Source of the DNA: Buddleja alternifolia
Taxonomy: Eukaryota; Streptophyta; Magnoliopsida; Lamiales; Scrophulariaceae
NCBI GenBank assembly: GCA_019426215.1
Contig: WHWC01000156.1
Span: forward strand, 61,999-125,998
Direction of reading: 5' to 3'
Length of the DNA: 64,000 nt
In this document: positions 33,265-43,917 of the stretch, one piece after another
How the letters are laid out: every line of letters begins with the position of its first letter
Numbering within the stretch: the stretch's first letter is position 1
Notes under the pieces: model-generated
Seen by the model: only the letters and a program-made list of their open reading frames with translations
What the model was told of the DNA's origin: nothing
Databases searched by the model: none
Made by a program: the position numbers and the translations under genes

Positions 33265-33493
33265 AATAAGATAGGTATATTAGATATTTTGAGTTTTGAA
33301 TTAAAATCAATTATAGTACAGCTGTCATAGGATCCGGCTATGAGGCCTGGTGTACTGTATTTAACAAACTGAGTGGAATGAGAAAAGGGCAGAAAAAAAT
33401 TGTTTCAAATATTGTCTTCTTCCTCACGTAAATTTCTGGAGTTTTTCTTATCCTTTTCCTCAAATCAAAGGATTATCTCGTCCATAGCTATCA
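33165..33493 (+). repeat. 3' LTR of the chromovirus, overlapping the end of pol
   Basis: Same length as the 5' LTR and no difference seen. It codes for the polyprotein C-terminus (SWWKDYRPF) and is preceded by a purine-rich tract (gatggaccggg). Confidence 0.95.
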
Positions 33494-33892
33494 GTCGACT
33501 GCTGTGAGATTAATCCATATCCCCACTGTCAGAGCACTAAGCGGTAGGAGGCTGGCCAAAGAGTTCTTTTAATTTACAACAGTTGAGATTCGAACTCCCA
33601 ACCATTTGCTTAAATGACGAACTGCTGAACCACTACGCTAACCCACTTGGTTACAGATCAAATATTTTTAATATTAATAAAATAGCATAGGTGGATGGCA
33701 TAGGTGGATGATTGATAATCCATCACTCTCAAAATTTTGAGATTTGAGCCCAAGCCCATAGTTATGCTTTACAAAGTAGTGGGTCATTACAGCTAAATAT
33801 TTCCAAGTATAAAAGTAAAATCCCTAGAAATCTCTAGAAGGAACCCCTTGGTTAATTACGTTTTCATATCCCCAAATCTTAAACGCACTCAT

Positions 33893-34267
33893 ATGTCTCA
33901 AATGGATGATGCAACAAAGGAGGGCAGCCGGAATAGTACTGTATCTAAAACTCAGGCGACCGGAGATTGGGTATCTCAGGTAATTGTTTTGCTAGCTTCA
34001 GTCATAGCGGCGTTGCTTACAGCGTCCGGCGGCGTCAACGGTGTGGTGGTGGCCTTCGTCTTCGGTGATGATCTTGTGTCCGTTTACTACGCCTTCCTCG
34101 TCTGCGTTATGTTCGCCTTCTCCTCTTCATTCAGCGCTATCTTAATTCTGCAATCGAAACCAAAGGCGGCCAGACTGTTCAAGATCATCGCAATCTTGTG
34201 CTTCTCATCGGCGCTCATTTTAGTGTTCTCTGCTATTTTCTACAACTACTCCTACTTCTTCAATTAA
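33893..34267 (+). CDS. Small plant membrane protein (124 aa)
   Basis: I do not recognise the family. The ATG at 33893 is the first in frame. A polar N-terminus of about 25 residues, rich in Ser/Thr, precedes three or four hydrophobic segments: VIVLLASVIAALLTASGG, a Gly/Val stretch, YYAFLVCVMFAFSSSFSAIL, and after a basic SKPKAARLF loop a last segment ending FYNYSYFF. Such proteins sit in an endomembrane or plasma membrane. The layout of the last two helices around a KPK-containing loop resembles the C-terminus of the protein at 1343-2227. The gene lacks introns, has higher GC than its surroundings, and is followed by a GAA microsatellite. No damage is visible. Confidence 0.65.
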   Translation: MSQMDDATKEGSRNSTVSKTQATGDWVSQVIVLLASVIAALLTASGGVNGVVVAFVFGDDLVSVYYAFLVCVMFAFSSSFSAILILQSKPKAARLFKIIAILCFSSALILVFSAIFYNYSYFFN

Positions 34268-34334
34268 TTTGGTGTTAGTTCTCTGCTATTTTCCGTCTTG
34301 TTGCTTTTACCGAATATTAGGGGAAATTAGAATA

Positions 34335-34394
34335 AGAAGAAGAAGAAGACAAAGAAGAAGAAGAAGAAGAAGAAGAAGAAGAAGAAGAAGAAGG
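34335..34394 (+). repeat. GAA trinucleotide microsatellite
   Basis: About 18 GAA/AAG units with one interruption (gacaaag), in the 3' region of the small membrane protein gene. Confidence 0.95.
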
Positions 34395-34999
34395 AAAATA
34401 TTTGGATGATGAATTTGGGTCTTGCCTTTTCATTTTCGGATGATGTAATTTTTTTTTCCCCCTTTAATTTTTCGTGTATTTGGTAAGAGTACATTATGGA
34501 TGTATTTCGTTTTTAACTTCCAGTCTCCTCGTATAATTTGCGTTATTAATTTTAAATAATTTGCCCCCACTAGCTATTATTTTCAGCATCACTACTTCAT
34601 CTCCGGAAAACATGATGTGCTAGGGTTTAGAAATTTTAACTCTGACACGCATTCGCACTTCAGTTGAAAATATTTTCAGATTCGAATGTGAATTTGAAGT
34701 TCACGGTGACTAAGGATTTTGCTGAGCTAGATTTTTTCTTCATCGATCTGTGCGCCAATGGATTCAGCTTCTTCGTCATTGCATTTTCCACGAGCGATGG
34801 CTTGCCATTGGCGGCGGCTATGGTGGAGGACGACGGCGCTCTGTCACTTGCGGCAGGGTTGGCCAAGGAGGCTGTTTTGCTATTTCAGGCTGGAAGGTTT
34901 GTGGATTGCTTGAGAATTTTGTATCAGTTCTTGCAGAAGAAAGAGGACAGTCCCAAGGTAATGCAGTTCCACGGTGGTCTGCAGTTTAATTCGTGCTTT

Positions 35000-37900
35000 T
35001 TGAGTTAAATTTCTGTTTTGTGGCTTGTTTTTGGGAATTGAAGTTGATTTGATGTTACTTAAAATTGAAGTGGAAGGATGGAATAGAAATGGTTTGGTTT
35101 ATTTATGTTGTCTTTGCTGCTTTCAGATGTCAAAAGTCACCATATGATAGATTTGATACCAATTCCTCTTTGACTTTTCACTTCTCAAGTCATGCTGGCT
35201 TCCTTTTGTGTTGTATACTTGATATTCTGAAGCTACCATTTCTTTGGGTTTATGTTTTGATGCATAATCTGTTGCTAAACTATGATTATGCTTTGGCTCT
35301 TTCACTGCTACTACGAAGAGATTCTTGAAATACAAATATTGGTTAGTCATTGGAATCTTGAGGTTTGTCTTGATGTAGTTCCAGAGGAGATTTCATTTTC
35401 TGTCTCCAACTGGTTGCGACTTGTATAACCTGTTTGACTTTTGTGTAGGTTAGTTGTTTGATGTAGTCCTTTGGTGAACTAGTTATATAAAATGCAAGCG
35501 TTTACTTACATCAAGTAAAACAAGTAGGACTCTGGTTGGTATTTTAGTTAATTACACACACAAAGTTAGGCCATGAGTGAGTTTGTTAGTTATACGGTTT
35601 CACTTCTCTTAGTGCTGGAGTTAGGCACAGGATTGATGATTTTTCTTAGTTAAGATATTTTTTTTAATTGCCCATTGGTTTGGGGATAACTGATTGAATA
35701 CATAATTGAAGCCTTTGTTTATTTAAATATTGATTCTTCTCATGTCTTTGTATCATTCAATAACCTCGTCTTTTATCAAGGAAATGCATGCCTATTGATG
35801 TACATTGTTATAATATAGTACACAGTTCCTTCTTTTCTTTTTCGGTAATATTGAAAACAGAAAAGGTGAAAATAACCAAAACCCCTCCCAATCTCCAAAG
35901 GAAAACAAGAGATTAAAACGTATGCCCCATGTGATGATATTTTATGTTTTCAGTTTGGAATACCATTTGGAAGAGTTTCCTATACGTTATTCAGATAGTT
36001 CTTGGGTGGTAGAATATCTGTTATGAGTTTCTTGTTTACTTTTGTTGTGGAAACTGGATTTATTTATATCAAGAAAGAGATACTACAGTTGACGACTTGC
36101 TGAGAAATGCAAAACTATATCTAAGTTATTTACCCTGGTCATATTATATAAGTTATTGCTTGATCCTAAAATGGCCTGATTCCCCGTGCACATAGTGCAG
36201 GTAGGCGATCTATAACATAATTACTGTGATGATGGACTCGGCATATCCTGTCATTCACTTAACACAAAGTGAATAGAACTTCTGTAAGAAACTATTAGCA
36301 AGGCCCTTCATTATCATTAAAATGCTGATATCAAAACAATGAAAACTTGATGGGTTAGTGATGTTGGCCATTCCATGTGAGTTTATATTAATAGACGAAC
36401 AGGAAGTAAAATAAAAAGGGGTAAAAACAGGAATCCATCCAAACTTTTTGTGTTTTTACACTTTCTTGTATAAACTTTTTTTGTTTATACTTTCTTATCT
36501 CAACTACAGCGGTTTTCACAAAATTTTATATTTTAGCGTTTTCCGGTGGAATATTCCGTCAGGATTCCGTCACATGCATCACATGTGGTCCTTTTAAGGG
36601 TAATCAGTTGAAACAACATTTTCTTGTGGTTTCAGTATATTGAACTGTACTACTCAAAATGTTATTTCAACTTAAAAGGGTAAAAATAGTAAACCATAAG
36701 GGCCATAAAATGTCATTTTTACTCTTAAAAGGCACATGCAATGTATGTAATGGAATCCCCGGAGAATAAATGATGAAAGTAGAAAATTTTGTAGAAAACC
36801 GTATATTCACATGAGAAAGTGTAAAAAAAAAACAAAGTTTATATAAAAATGTGTAAAAACGCGAAAAGTTGGGATGGTTTACTGTTTCTACCTCAATAAA
36901 AGATGTTAGTGACTTGAAGCATATGTTTGTCATTTTTCCAAGATAAGCATATTTTGGTGATTTTGGTAATTTGATTGGTCAAAAGATTCTGGTTATTTTG
37001 ATCTGTGCATGGCTGTTCACATGGGTTGAGATACGAATGTTAATTTTTTGTGTCTTAACTGTTCCTGAGGTCTTTCACTTCTAGGATTTGTAATAATCTT
37101 TCTATAATTGGTTAGTCTTTTTCTAAGTAGGTTTTTTAAAATATTTTGTTTCACATTCCTTGTTTATTATGAGTATATAATTGGAGAAATTCGACATCTA
37201 GCAGTTCGCAATATGATGATCTTCCTTGTCTTATTGAATTGCATTTTGTTGGGAAATATGATAAGACATCTAGCAGTTCGCAAATATTCACATGGCTTGA
37301 GTTAAAAATGTTTTTTGTCCCTGGACGATTTCTAAGGTCTTTAACAGCTAGGATGTAATAGCCTTTCTATAGGTGTTTAATCTTTTTCTGAGTAGGTCTC
37401 CTAAATTATTCTGTTTTGCATTTCTTGTCTGTTATAAGCTCATAATTGGAGAAGTTGGACATCTAGCAGCTCGTATATATGACACGATCTTCCTTGTTTT
37501 ATTGAATTACAATTCTGGAACTTAATTTTGAAATGTGAGTAATTTCTTTGCAAGAGATTGTTTGTGGGAATCTTTCCTTAGAGCAATATTAAGGTTTCTC
37601 AGCAGGGTGTTTCTCATATGATCTTCTATACCCCTTGGTATATTCGTTGAGCATTTTCATCCCTTTGATACTTTTTTCTTCCAATATCCTTCAATTTCTT
37701 TTTCAAGACTTGTTTTAAAGCTCATATTGGGTGCTATATTGCATTAGATACTCTACAAGTTACTTCAACATATATAATTATTATAATACTTGAAGCAAGA
37801 AAATATTGTAACCTTGCTTGTTAGGCAGCTTCTGTTGGTTGTATTGACCATATTCCATTAGAATTTATTACCACATGTTTTATTTTGTGACGAGGGTGAT

Positions 37901-38300
37901 CGACCATAAAATTGGCCACGAGGGTACAATGCCTCACCTTGTTTACTAGCCGTCAAGTCTGTCAAACTTATGGAGTAATAAAAAACCTTTACCTTGGAAG
38001 GTACTTGGACCCATCTACTATACATCAGAAGATTTAATTGAATGTCTAATTCATCTCAACATAGCCTTATATGTCTAAAATTTATGGAAAAGAATTTGCT
38101 TGAAATCACATTAGTACTAGAGTCAGGCCCAAAGCATGGAAACAATAAATCAATTTGAGTGCATTTAGTCTGTATAAACGCTGTGTGTCTGTAAAAGTAA
38201 TAAAATTTCTTAACATGGATGCGAGCTTTTTGTATATGACTTGCATTTTGTACGATACTGATGCATCCTTTATCACTGTTTTGTAATTCTCTTTTACATT
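35000..38300. other. 3.3-kb intron 1 of the CNOT10-like relic
   Basis: No other gene is seen. It includes a diverged direct duplication at 37.0-37.5 kb. Confidence 0.6.
37015..37515 (+). repeat. Diverged tandem duplication (about 270-bp unit) in the intron
   Basis: The segment with ttcacatgg(g/c)ttgagat..., ctttctata, agtaggt and gacatctagcag occurs at about 37015-37250 and again at about 37286-37515, at roughly 80% identity by eye. A short extra copy of gacatctagcagttcgca lies between them (37265). Confidence 0.7.
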
Positions 38301-38483
38301 TTAGGTCCGTCGTAATATAGCTGTTGTGGAGAACCTTCAAGATGGCTGTTCAGATCCTAAAAGGCTTATTGAAGTGCTTGAAAACATCAAGGTTTGTTTT
38401 CTAACGGTACTTTTCTTCTGTCTCTGTCTCTGTCCATCTGTCTTGTCTTGTAGTGGATGATATCTTGTTATTCATCTATTGAC

Positions 38484-39059
38484 TAGGGGTGTTCATCGGT
38501 CGGTTTTTTAACCGAACTGAACAGAAATTTCGGACCGAAAACCGAGCCGAACAGTGTCGGTTCAGTTCGGTTAAAACCGAAAATGATTCTTTTTTTAACT
38601 GTTTTTTGGCTATTGTTGTTCACTTTTTCTTTGAAATGCATACATTTATATATTTATAATTATGTTTAGAACGACCAACTAAAATTGACATACTGAAATT
38701 AAAAAGTTAACGGGTTCGGTTTGATTTTTCGGTATAAATAAATAAATAAATTAGATATAAATAAATAATTGAAATTTAATTATGACTAATTTTATTTCAT
38801 TTTCTTTATTTTCCTATAAGTTGTCACTAGAAAACACATTTTTTATAGTTTTTGGTCTATATTATACTATATAAAATATAAAAAAAATAAAAAAAATTCG
38901 GTTTTTCGGTTGACCTACCGAACCGAACCGAAAAAAAAACCGAACCCAAAAACCGAAATTTGCCAAAAAAAAAACCCGAAAACCGAACCGAAATTTTCGG
39001 TTCGGTTTTCGGACCGGACCGAAATTTCGGTCTGTCCGGTTGATTCGTGAACACCCCTA
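38484..39059. mobile_element. hAT-type MITE (576 bp) in intron 2 of the CNOT10 relic
   Basis: Terminal inverted repeats TAGGGGTGTTCA and TGAACACCCCTA flank the element, with a perfect 8-bp target duplication ctattgac (38476-38483 and 39060-39067), as hAT elements make. The subterminal regions are rich in ggttcggtt/aaccgaacc in opposite orientations. There is no coding capacity. Confidence 0.9.
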
Positions 39060-39868
39060 CTATTGACATCCATGTTCGCTATCGTGGATGAGGACGTCTC
39101 TCATTTCCCTCCGTGTCGTGTAGTTGCCAACTGAGCAATAATTTTAAATCATTATGCCATTCTTTTACTTCTGAGCAACATAAATTCTCACTGTAAACTG
39201 GTCTTAGGAATTCCCTGTAGGACTCTTGTTTCTGCTTGATGCGGTTTTTTTACTGTAGATGCAGAAGCTTTCAGTGTATATGGAATTTTATTTGTCTTAA
39301 TCTTATGTTTCGGTGGTTTTTCTTTTTCCCCTCATAATAAAGACAAAGTGAAGAGCTTGAGCGTGCATCTGGTGAACCCTCAGACGTATCTAGCAACAAA
39401 GTCATGGTGCTGGGAAGTAGCATCTTTGGGAAGCAAAAATATGGCGGGCATATGGTGAAGTGACAATGCAGTGCATTCATCAGCTGTTTATAGTGATGAC
39501 TTTGACACCTTGGTGACAGTGTTCAACATAGTATGTTCTACTCAATGCCATCATTGTTGGTCCTTAAGTTAGATTAATACTCTTTCTGTGTATATTCTTA
39601 TGTCCATGGATGAATCTGATGCTGGCTGTTATCTGGTTTCATCTTCATGAATACGCGAAATCATTCTCGTATTTGGACATATTGTATCAGACCATCGAAC
39701 CTATTGATGAGGTAACAATTACACATGAATCACAAATCACATCTAGCGATAATTGTGATGGGGTCTATTGATTAACTTTGGCACCGTCACTTGTAGGGGA
39801 CAGCCCTTCGTGTATGCCCTCTGTTGCTGGAGATTGCATTACTTTCTCACAATGCATCAAGATCTGCT

Positions 39869-40493
39869 GTAAGTTCAATCTATTGCCAAACTGGAAGTGT
39901 GCTCTTTCTACAATAGTATCTGAATATCATTCCTTTTAGTTCTAATTATCCGATTCAAAAGTTCACAAGAAATGGACTGCATTTTTGTTGTATGCTTCAG
40001 AAATTTTGGTAGCATATGTTATTTCTATTAACACCATATGGTGCTCTATATTGAAAGGGAAAAAAAAATGTCATCTAGAAAACAGAGTGGCCTGGTATTT
40101 TTCGTTTATTTTATCTGAGTTTTATTAATTTTGTTACGAGTTTCTTGATTTGTAGACTAGTTCGTAGACCAGAAAATGCTCTTTTTTAGTTGAATGGAAC
40201 AGAGAAATTTGAAATGTCATTGCTGCTTCGTAAATAATGCTATTCTCCTATTTGTTGCTGAGGAAGTGTTCAGTAGTATTTACTAATGAAACATGTTCTT
40301 TTCATGTGTTTCTTGCTCTGACTACCTATTGTCTTCTTTGATGCTATTATAATTGGTAATTTTGATTCACATGAAGGTGATATAATATCCTTTTCATAAA
40401 GTGCTGTTATCACATATATTGATCACAAAGTGTGCTGATGATATTTTAACTGAAAGATCTTTGACCTTCTAATGTGGAATGAGATGACATAGT
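39869..40493. other. Spacer with no gene
   Basis: This stretch follows the donor of CNOT10 exon 5. No further exon is recognised. Confidence 0.5.
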
Positions 40494-40887
40494 TTGGCCT
40501 ATGTTCCGCAAAAAATCAAAAGATGTGTAGAAAAGACCATTGAGGCAGAATACAGGTCTATTGCTTCTGCCTCATGTGAAGTAATTTGGATAATTGGTAT
40601 ATTGAAAGATTTGGGAATTACATTAAAAGATCCAGTTCAAGTTTTCAGTGACAGTAAGAGTGCAATAAGTATTGCATCTAATCCTGTTTTTCATGAGAGG
40701 ACTAAGCATATTGAGGTTGATTGTCATATGATTAGAGATTTAATTCAAAAAGGAGTTATTGCCACTAAATATATCAAGAGGTCTAATCAACCAGCAGATC
40801 TATTAACAAAGGGTTTAGCAAGAGATCAACATAAATATTTACTTTCCAAGTTTGGTATGACTGATATTTTAAAAGACCAAACTTGAG
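40494..40887 (+). pseudogene. Ty1/copia RNase H fragment
   Basis: The last about 110 codons of a Copia polyprotein: EAEYRSIASASCEVIWI, then QVFSDSKSAISIASNPVFHERTKHIEVD, then NQPADLLTKGL, the usual end of the RNase H domain, stopping at 40884-40886. Gag, protease, integrase and RT are missing, so the element is 5'-truncated. It is followed by a purine tract (ttgagggggag) and a short LTR. Confidence 0.85.
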
Positions 40888-40893
40888 GGGGAG

Positions 40894-41066
40894 TGCTGAA
40901 AGTCATATGTATTTTACAGCTTGTATCTATTCTTAGTTTTGTAAGTTAGTTAGCCTTCAGTAAGTTGGCTTAGCTTAGTATTTAAGCTGTTTCCTTTAGC
41001 TTTGTATCATAACTTGTATTCAATTTTACACATCAATACAGAATGAATTCTCTCTCTCTTTTAACA
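40894..41066 (+). repeat. 3' LTR of the truncated Copia element
   Basis: Begins TGCTGAAAGTC directly after the purine tract and ends TTTTAACA, about 173 bp. It has a TATA-free leader and a CT run near its end. No 5' partner is present. Confidence 0.65.
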
Positions 41067-41833
41067 GTTTCTTACCATCTATGTGCTTTAGGATGGTATT
41101 CTTTTGATTGGACGGTGGATATTGGCTGTTAAGGAACTGTTATTCTGATTCTGTTTTTTCCTTAAATTTTCATCTTCCCCCTACTAAAATCCGTATTAAT
41201 GAATCTAGAATGATTCTTGATCAAGTAAATGTAGGAAAGAAAGTGGTGAATGCTTATAATTGCATCATTATGCTACACTAAATCTGAAATGTAAGATATT
41301 GGGTAGCTCTGGCCATCAAAAGCTAAATGACTCTTTGATAATTTCTTTTACCTATGGAACATGTTTTCTTTAATTAATTGTCATTATGTATGAGTCACCT
41401 TATTTAGTTTTCTAGGCTGAGAAACTTCTTTTAAGGATGCTAATATAACTTCAAACGTATGGGTGTTGGTTTCAATTTGTTTGCCATTGCTAGAAATCTG
41501 CAATGCATGGCCAACGTTAATTAATCCAACACTTTCAGGTTATTATTTGGTCTACTGATCACCGTTCAGGCATTCACTCTCTTTGAGAAGAATTACAGGC
41601 GAGCTTATATTGTCATTTAAGGATTTTGGTTACAAAAGAATGCAGAGTCTCTGTACATCTGCTAGAGATTTAGATTGAGGTTTCCTGTTGATATGTTCTT
41701 TATGTTCCCTTTGACTTTGCCTAAGTAATTTCTGTTGCAGATTGCTCACATTATGAAACGTGGAAAATTGGTATCCAATATTATACACGTTATATTTGTA
41801 GTCTGCATTATCTGTGGTGAAATTTACATTCAA
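41067..41833. other. Spacer with no gene
   Basis: No exon, repeat or element boundary is recognised. Confidence 0.4.
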
Positions 41834-42025
41834 GAAAACTTAATTTTGTAGTATATATGCAAATGGTTCATTCAATTTTTGAAAACTTAGAAAGTCCTAT
41901 ATCTATTTGAAAACTTAATTTTGTAGTATTTATGCAAATGGTTCATCAAGTTAAGAAAACTTAGAAAGTCTTATATCTGTTTGAAAACTTAATTTTGTAG
42001 TATATATGCAAATGGTTCATTCAAT
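41834..42025 (+). repeat. About 80-bp tandem repeat, 2.5 copies
   Basis: The phrase gaaaacttaattttgtagta, then tatgcaaatggttcatt and gaaaacttagaaagtc, is repeated from 41834 with a third partial copy ending near 42025. Confidence 0.85.
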
Positions 42026-42634
42026 ATTTCTCACTAATGCCAGCTAATTAATGCACTTTTGTTGTCATGTCTGAAGTTTGTTTTCTTAAATTCTTATAAT
42101 GCATCTGATGTTTAACAATTACAGGTTACGTTCACTTCAAATGAGCCCGTGCTTCCTGAGTTCGCCTTGAAAACTTAAATTTTAAAATTTTACCTTTAAT
42201 ACCTTTGTTCTGGAACAACTTAGTAAACTTGGTGATTGTGATTATAGCACGAGTGCTGTGGAGCAGTGGAGAAAGGTGAAATTTTCTTACTCTTGTTTTT
42301 AGAAAGGGATGAAAGAAAAAGTGCATCATTTGACTAGAGGAAGTTGCTTGAATCTAAAGTTGTTGGTTAAACTACATGTTAGTTGCCGTTCTTGTAAAAG
42401 TACATATCCTACCATAGACTCAACCTTTGGTATGAAAAATGTAGGCCTCCATTGATGTATAGTTGAAGCCAATAAATGTAGTTTTACCATATGCTTCAGT
42501 TTTGGTGTATTGGTTATATTGAAAATTTGAACTATTACTTAAAAGCTCTGTAATCTTGAATGAGTCGAAGTCCATCCGATTTATGCACAAAAATAGTATT
42601 TCGTTACTGAATTACATCATAACTATAAAAATAA

Positions 42635-42682
42635 TTTATGCCGGGCACTGCCATCGCACATTGCGCGGTGCCCCTTAACTAG
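42635..42682 (+). mobile_element. Helitron-like 3' terminus
   Basis: A hairpin (gggcactgc ... gcggtgccc, 9-bp stem with one G-T mismatch, near 42644-42673) is followed after a few bases by CTAG and then T, the layout of plant Helitron 3' ends. The body would extend leftward, toward the Copia fragment and the CNOT10 relic. I could not find a 5' TC end. Confidence 0.45.
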
Positions 42683-43234
42683 TATATGTATATATGCATA
42701 TAATAAAAGTAGTATACTACTACTAAAATTATATAAATACCACTCGTCATTTCTAAATAAAAGACCAAATTTATATGGATAATATGAATAGTTCGAAACT
42801 AAAAAAAGTCTAAAATTAAGTCAATCTTATATAATTCTAAATAGTCTCAATAGAGAAATAATTGGGTGTTTCGACTCTCTGAAGTTAACATAAAGGAGTT
42901 AAGGGAATTATAATTAACGAATATATTTTGATTGTGATAATTTTGAAGTATTTTGAAATTGTTAGGTTATATTCTCATTTATATTAGACAACTAAAAATA
43001 TTAAACTTCCAAGTTCAAGCGCCCCGAGCTCAGCTTGAAACTCATCAAGCTAAGCCCGGGTTTTAATTCGAAAGCTCGTTTAGTATTAAAACGGACTTGA
43101 GTCTAAACCCTCCGCTTAATTCATAGTAGTTTTTTCTTATTTTACCAGATATATTTTTCTTAAAATCTTGTTCTTTTTACACCCACCCCTATGCCCCAAT
43201 TGGATGGCCATTTATTTTCCATGTTTTTTTCTCA
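42683..43234. other. AT-rich spacer with no gene
   Basis: The first 60 bases (aaaagtagtatactactact) resemble Helitron-end sequence. Nothing else is recognised. Confidence 0.35.
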
Positions 43235-43251
43235 TTAAATTGCGTTCATTT

Positions 43252-43451
43252 TTTTTTAATTCAAGAGGGAGGGGAATATCATACACATCTAGCCCGACAA
43301 ACTCGGGTTGATAGTTATAATCTTGAATCATAAAAACTCTATCTAGTTCCATAAAGGAGAGAAGATCCACAACTTGTGGCAGCCTGGATTCGAACCCAAG
43401 ACCTCTCACATAAAGTGGGAGTTGGATATCACTAGACCGATAGGTCTTGGG
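43252..43451 (-). mobile_element. tRNA-derived SINE (about 200 bp) with 17-bp TSD
   Basis: On the minus strand it starts with an A-box-like segment (GACCTATCGGTCTAGTGATA), has a B box (GGGTTCGAATCC) about 45 bp on, and ends in an A run. Perfect 17-bp direct copies ttaaattgcgttcattt flank it (43235-43251 and 43452-43468). It is a different family from the SINE at 28281-33652. Confidence 0.85.
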
Positions 43452-43796
43452 TTAAATTGCGTTCATTTGACATTTTTTGAAAATATCTAAAAGAAATGTT
43501 ACAATTAATCTTCCAAGAAAATCTCAAATTTCTTTGAAAATGGATTTAATTAGGATTTCTCTAATATTTTCTCAAGAGAATTAATTTTTTTCTATTCATG
43601 ATTAGCAGTTCCCTCAACAACTAAAAAATATTTATTCACCAATATCTTGACATATGCATCAAAATAATTGTATATCTTGATTCGTAATGATGCTAAGAGC
43701 TAAATAAAATTTATTTTGCATATTTTTGGATGCATTAATTGATGAGTTTAATTTAGATATGTCTACATTTTCTTAAAAAAAACCTCATTCATAACT

Positions 43797-43917
43797 ATAT
43801 TTCACGAAAAAATATATTTTCTTACAAAAAAAAATTAGCCTATTTTGGGAATGTAGTTTAAAGGAAATAAGACTAAATTTTTTTTTTGTAAGAAAATATA
43901 TTTTTTCGTGAAATATA
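43797..43917. repeat. Near-perfect 42-bp inverted repeat (hairpin or MITE)
   Basis: The arm atatttcacgaaaaaatata (43797 on), continuing ttttcttacaaaaaaaaatta, is repeated in reverse complement at about 43875-43916, separated by about 36 bp. It could be a very short foldback MITE. Confidence 0.85.

Larger units (their letters stand above)
28324..33493 (+). mobile_element. Complete Ty3/gypsy chromovirus, very recent insertion
   Basis: A 5170-bp element bounded by two 329-bp LTRs that are identical by eye and flanked by a perfect 5-bp duplication gtcga (28319-28323 and 33494-33498). It holds one long open polyprotein with Gag, protease, RT, RNase H, integrase and chromodomain. Short LTRs plus a chromodomain suggest the Reina-like branch of plant chromoviruses; this is a guess. 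It is inserted in a SINE. Intact frame and identical LTRs mean it is young and may still be mobile. Confidence 0.95.
28281..33652 (-). mobile_element. tRNA-derived SINE, interrupted by a chromovirus
   Basis: Read on the minus strand from 33652, the sequence has a pol III A-box-like segment (GGGTTAGCGTAGTGGTTC) and a B box (GGGAGTTCGAATCTC), then a body that continues across the retrotransposon into 28323-28281 and ends in a TA run. Flanking copies acagaccaaatat (28268-28280) and acagatcaaatat (33653-33665) agree at 12 of 13 positions and act as its target duplication. Without the gypsy insertion the SINE is about 197 bp (28281-28323 plus 33499-33652). Confidence 0.75.
34758..39868 (+). pseudogene. 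CNOT10-like gene, 5' part only, broken
   Basis: CNOT10 is a TPR-type subunit of the CCR4-NOT mRNA deadenylase. Five exons are readable: exon 1 to 34957 (AKEAVLLFQAGRFVDCL, then LQKKEDSPK), exon 2 38305-38391 (DGCSDPKRLIEVLENIK), exon 3 about 39343-39530 (QSEELERASGEPSD ... SDDFDTLVTVFNI), exon 4 39625-39711 (AVIWFHLHEYAKSFSYLDIL) and exon 5 39797-39868 (LLLEIALLSHNASRSA). Introns 1, 2 and 5 have normal donors. Damage: the ATG at 34758 (MDSASSS) is out of frame with the rest of exon 1; exon 3 joins out of phase and shifts frame; and exon 4 lacks an acceptor AG (gatgctg precedes it). The remaining two thirds of the gene are absent up to 43 kb. It is a truncated relic or captured fragment. Confidence 0.8.

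Noticed and set aside
33540..33655. Possible tRNA gene (B box GGGAGTTCGAATCTC)
   Set aside because: The sequence continues as a SINE body across the gypsy insertion and has SINE-type flanking duplications.
43380..43450. Possible tRNA gene (B box GGGTTCGAATCC)
   Set aside because: No cloverleaf acceptor stem closes. The A run and 17-bp flanking duplications show it is a SINE.
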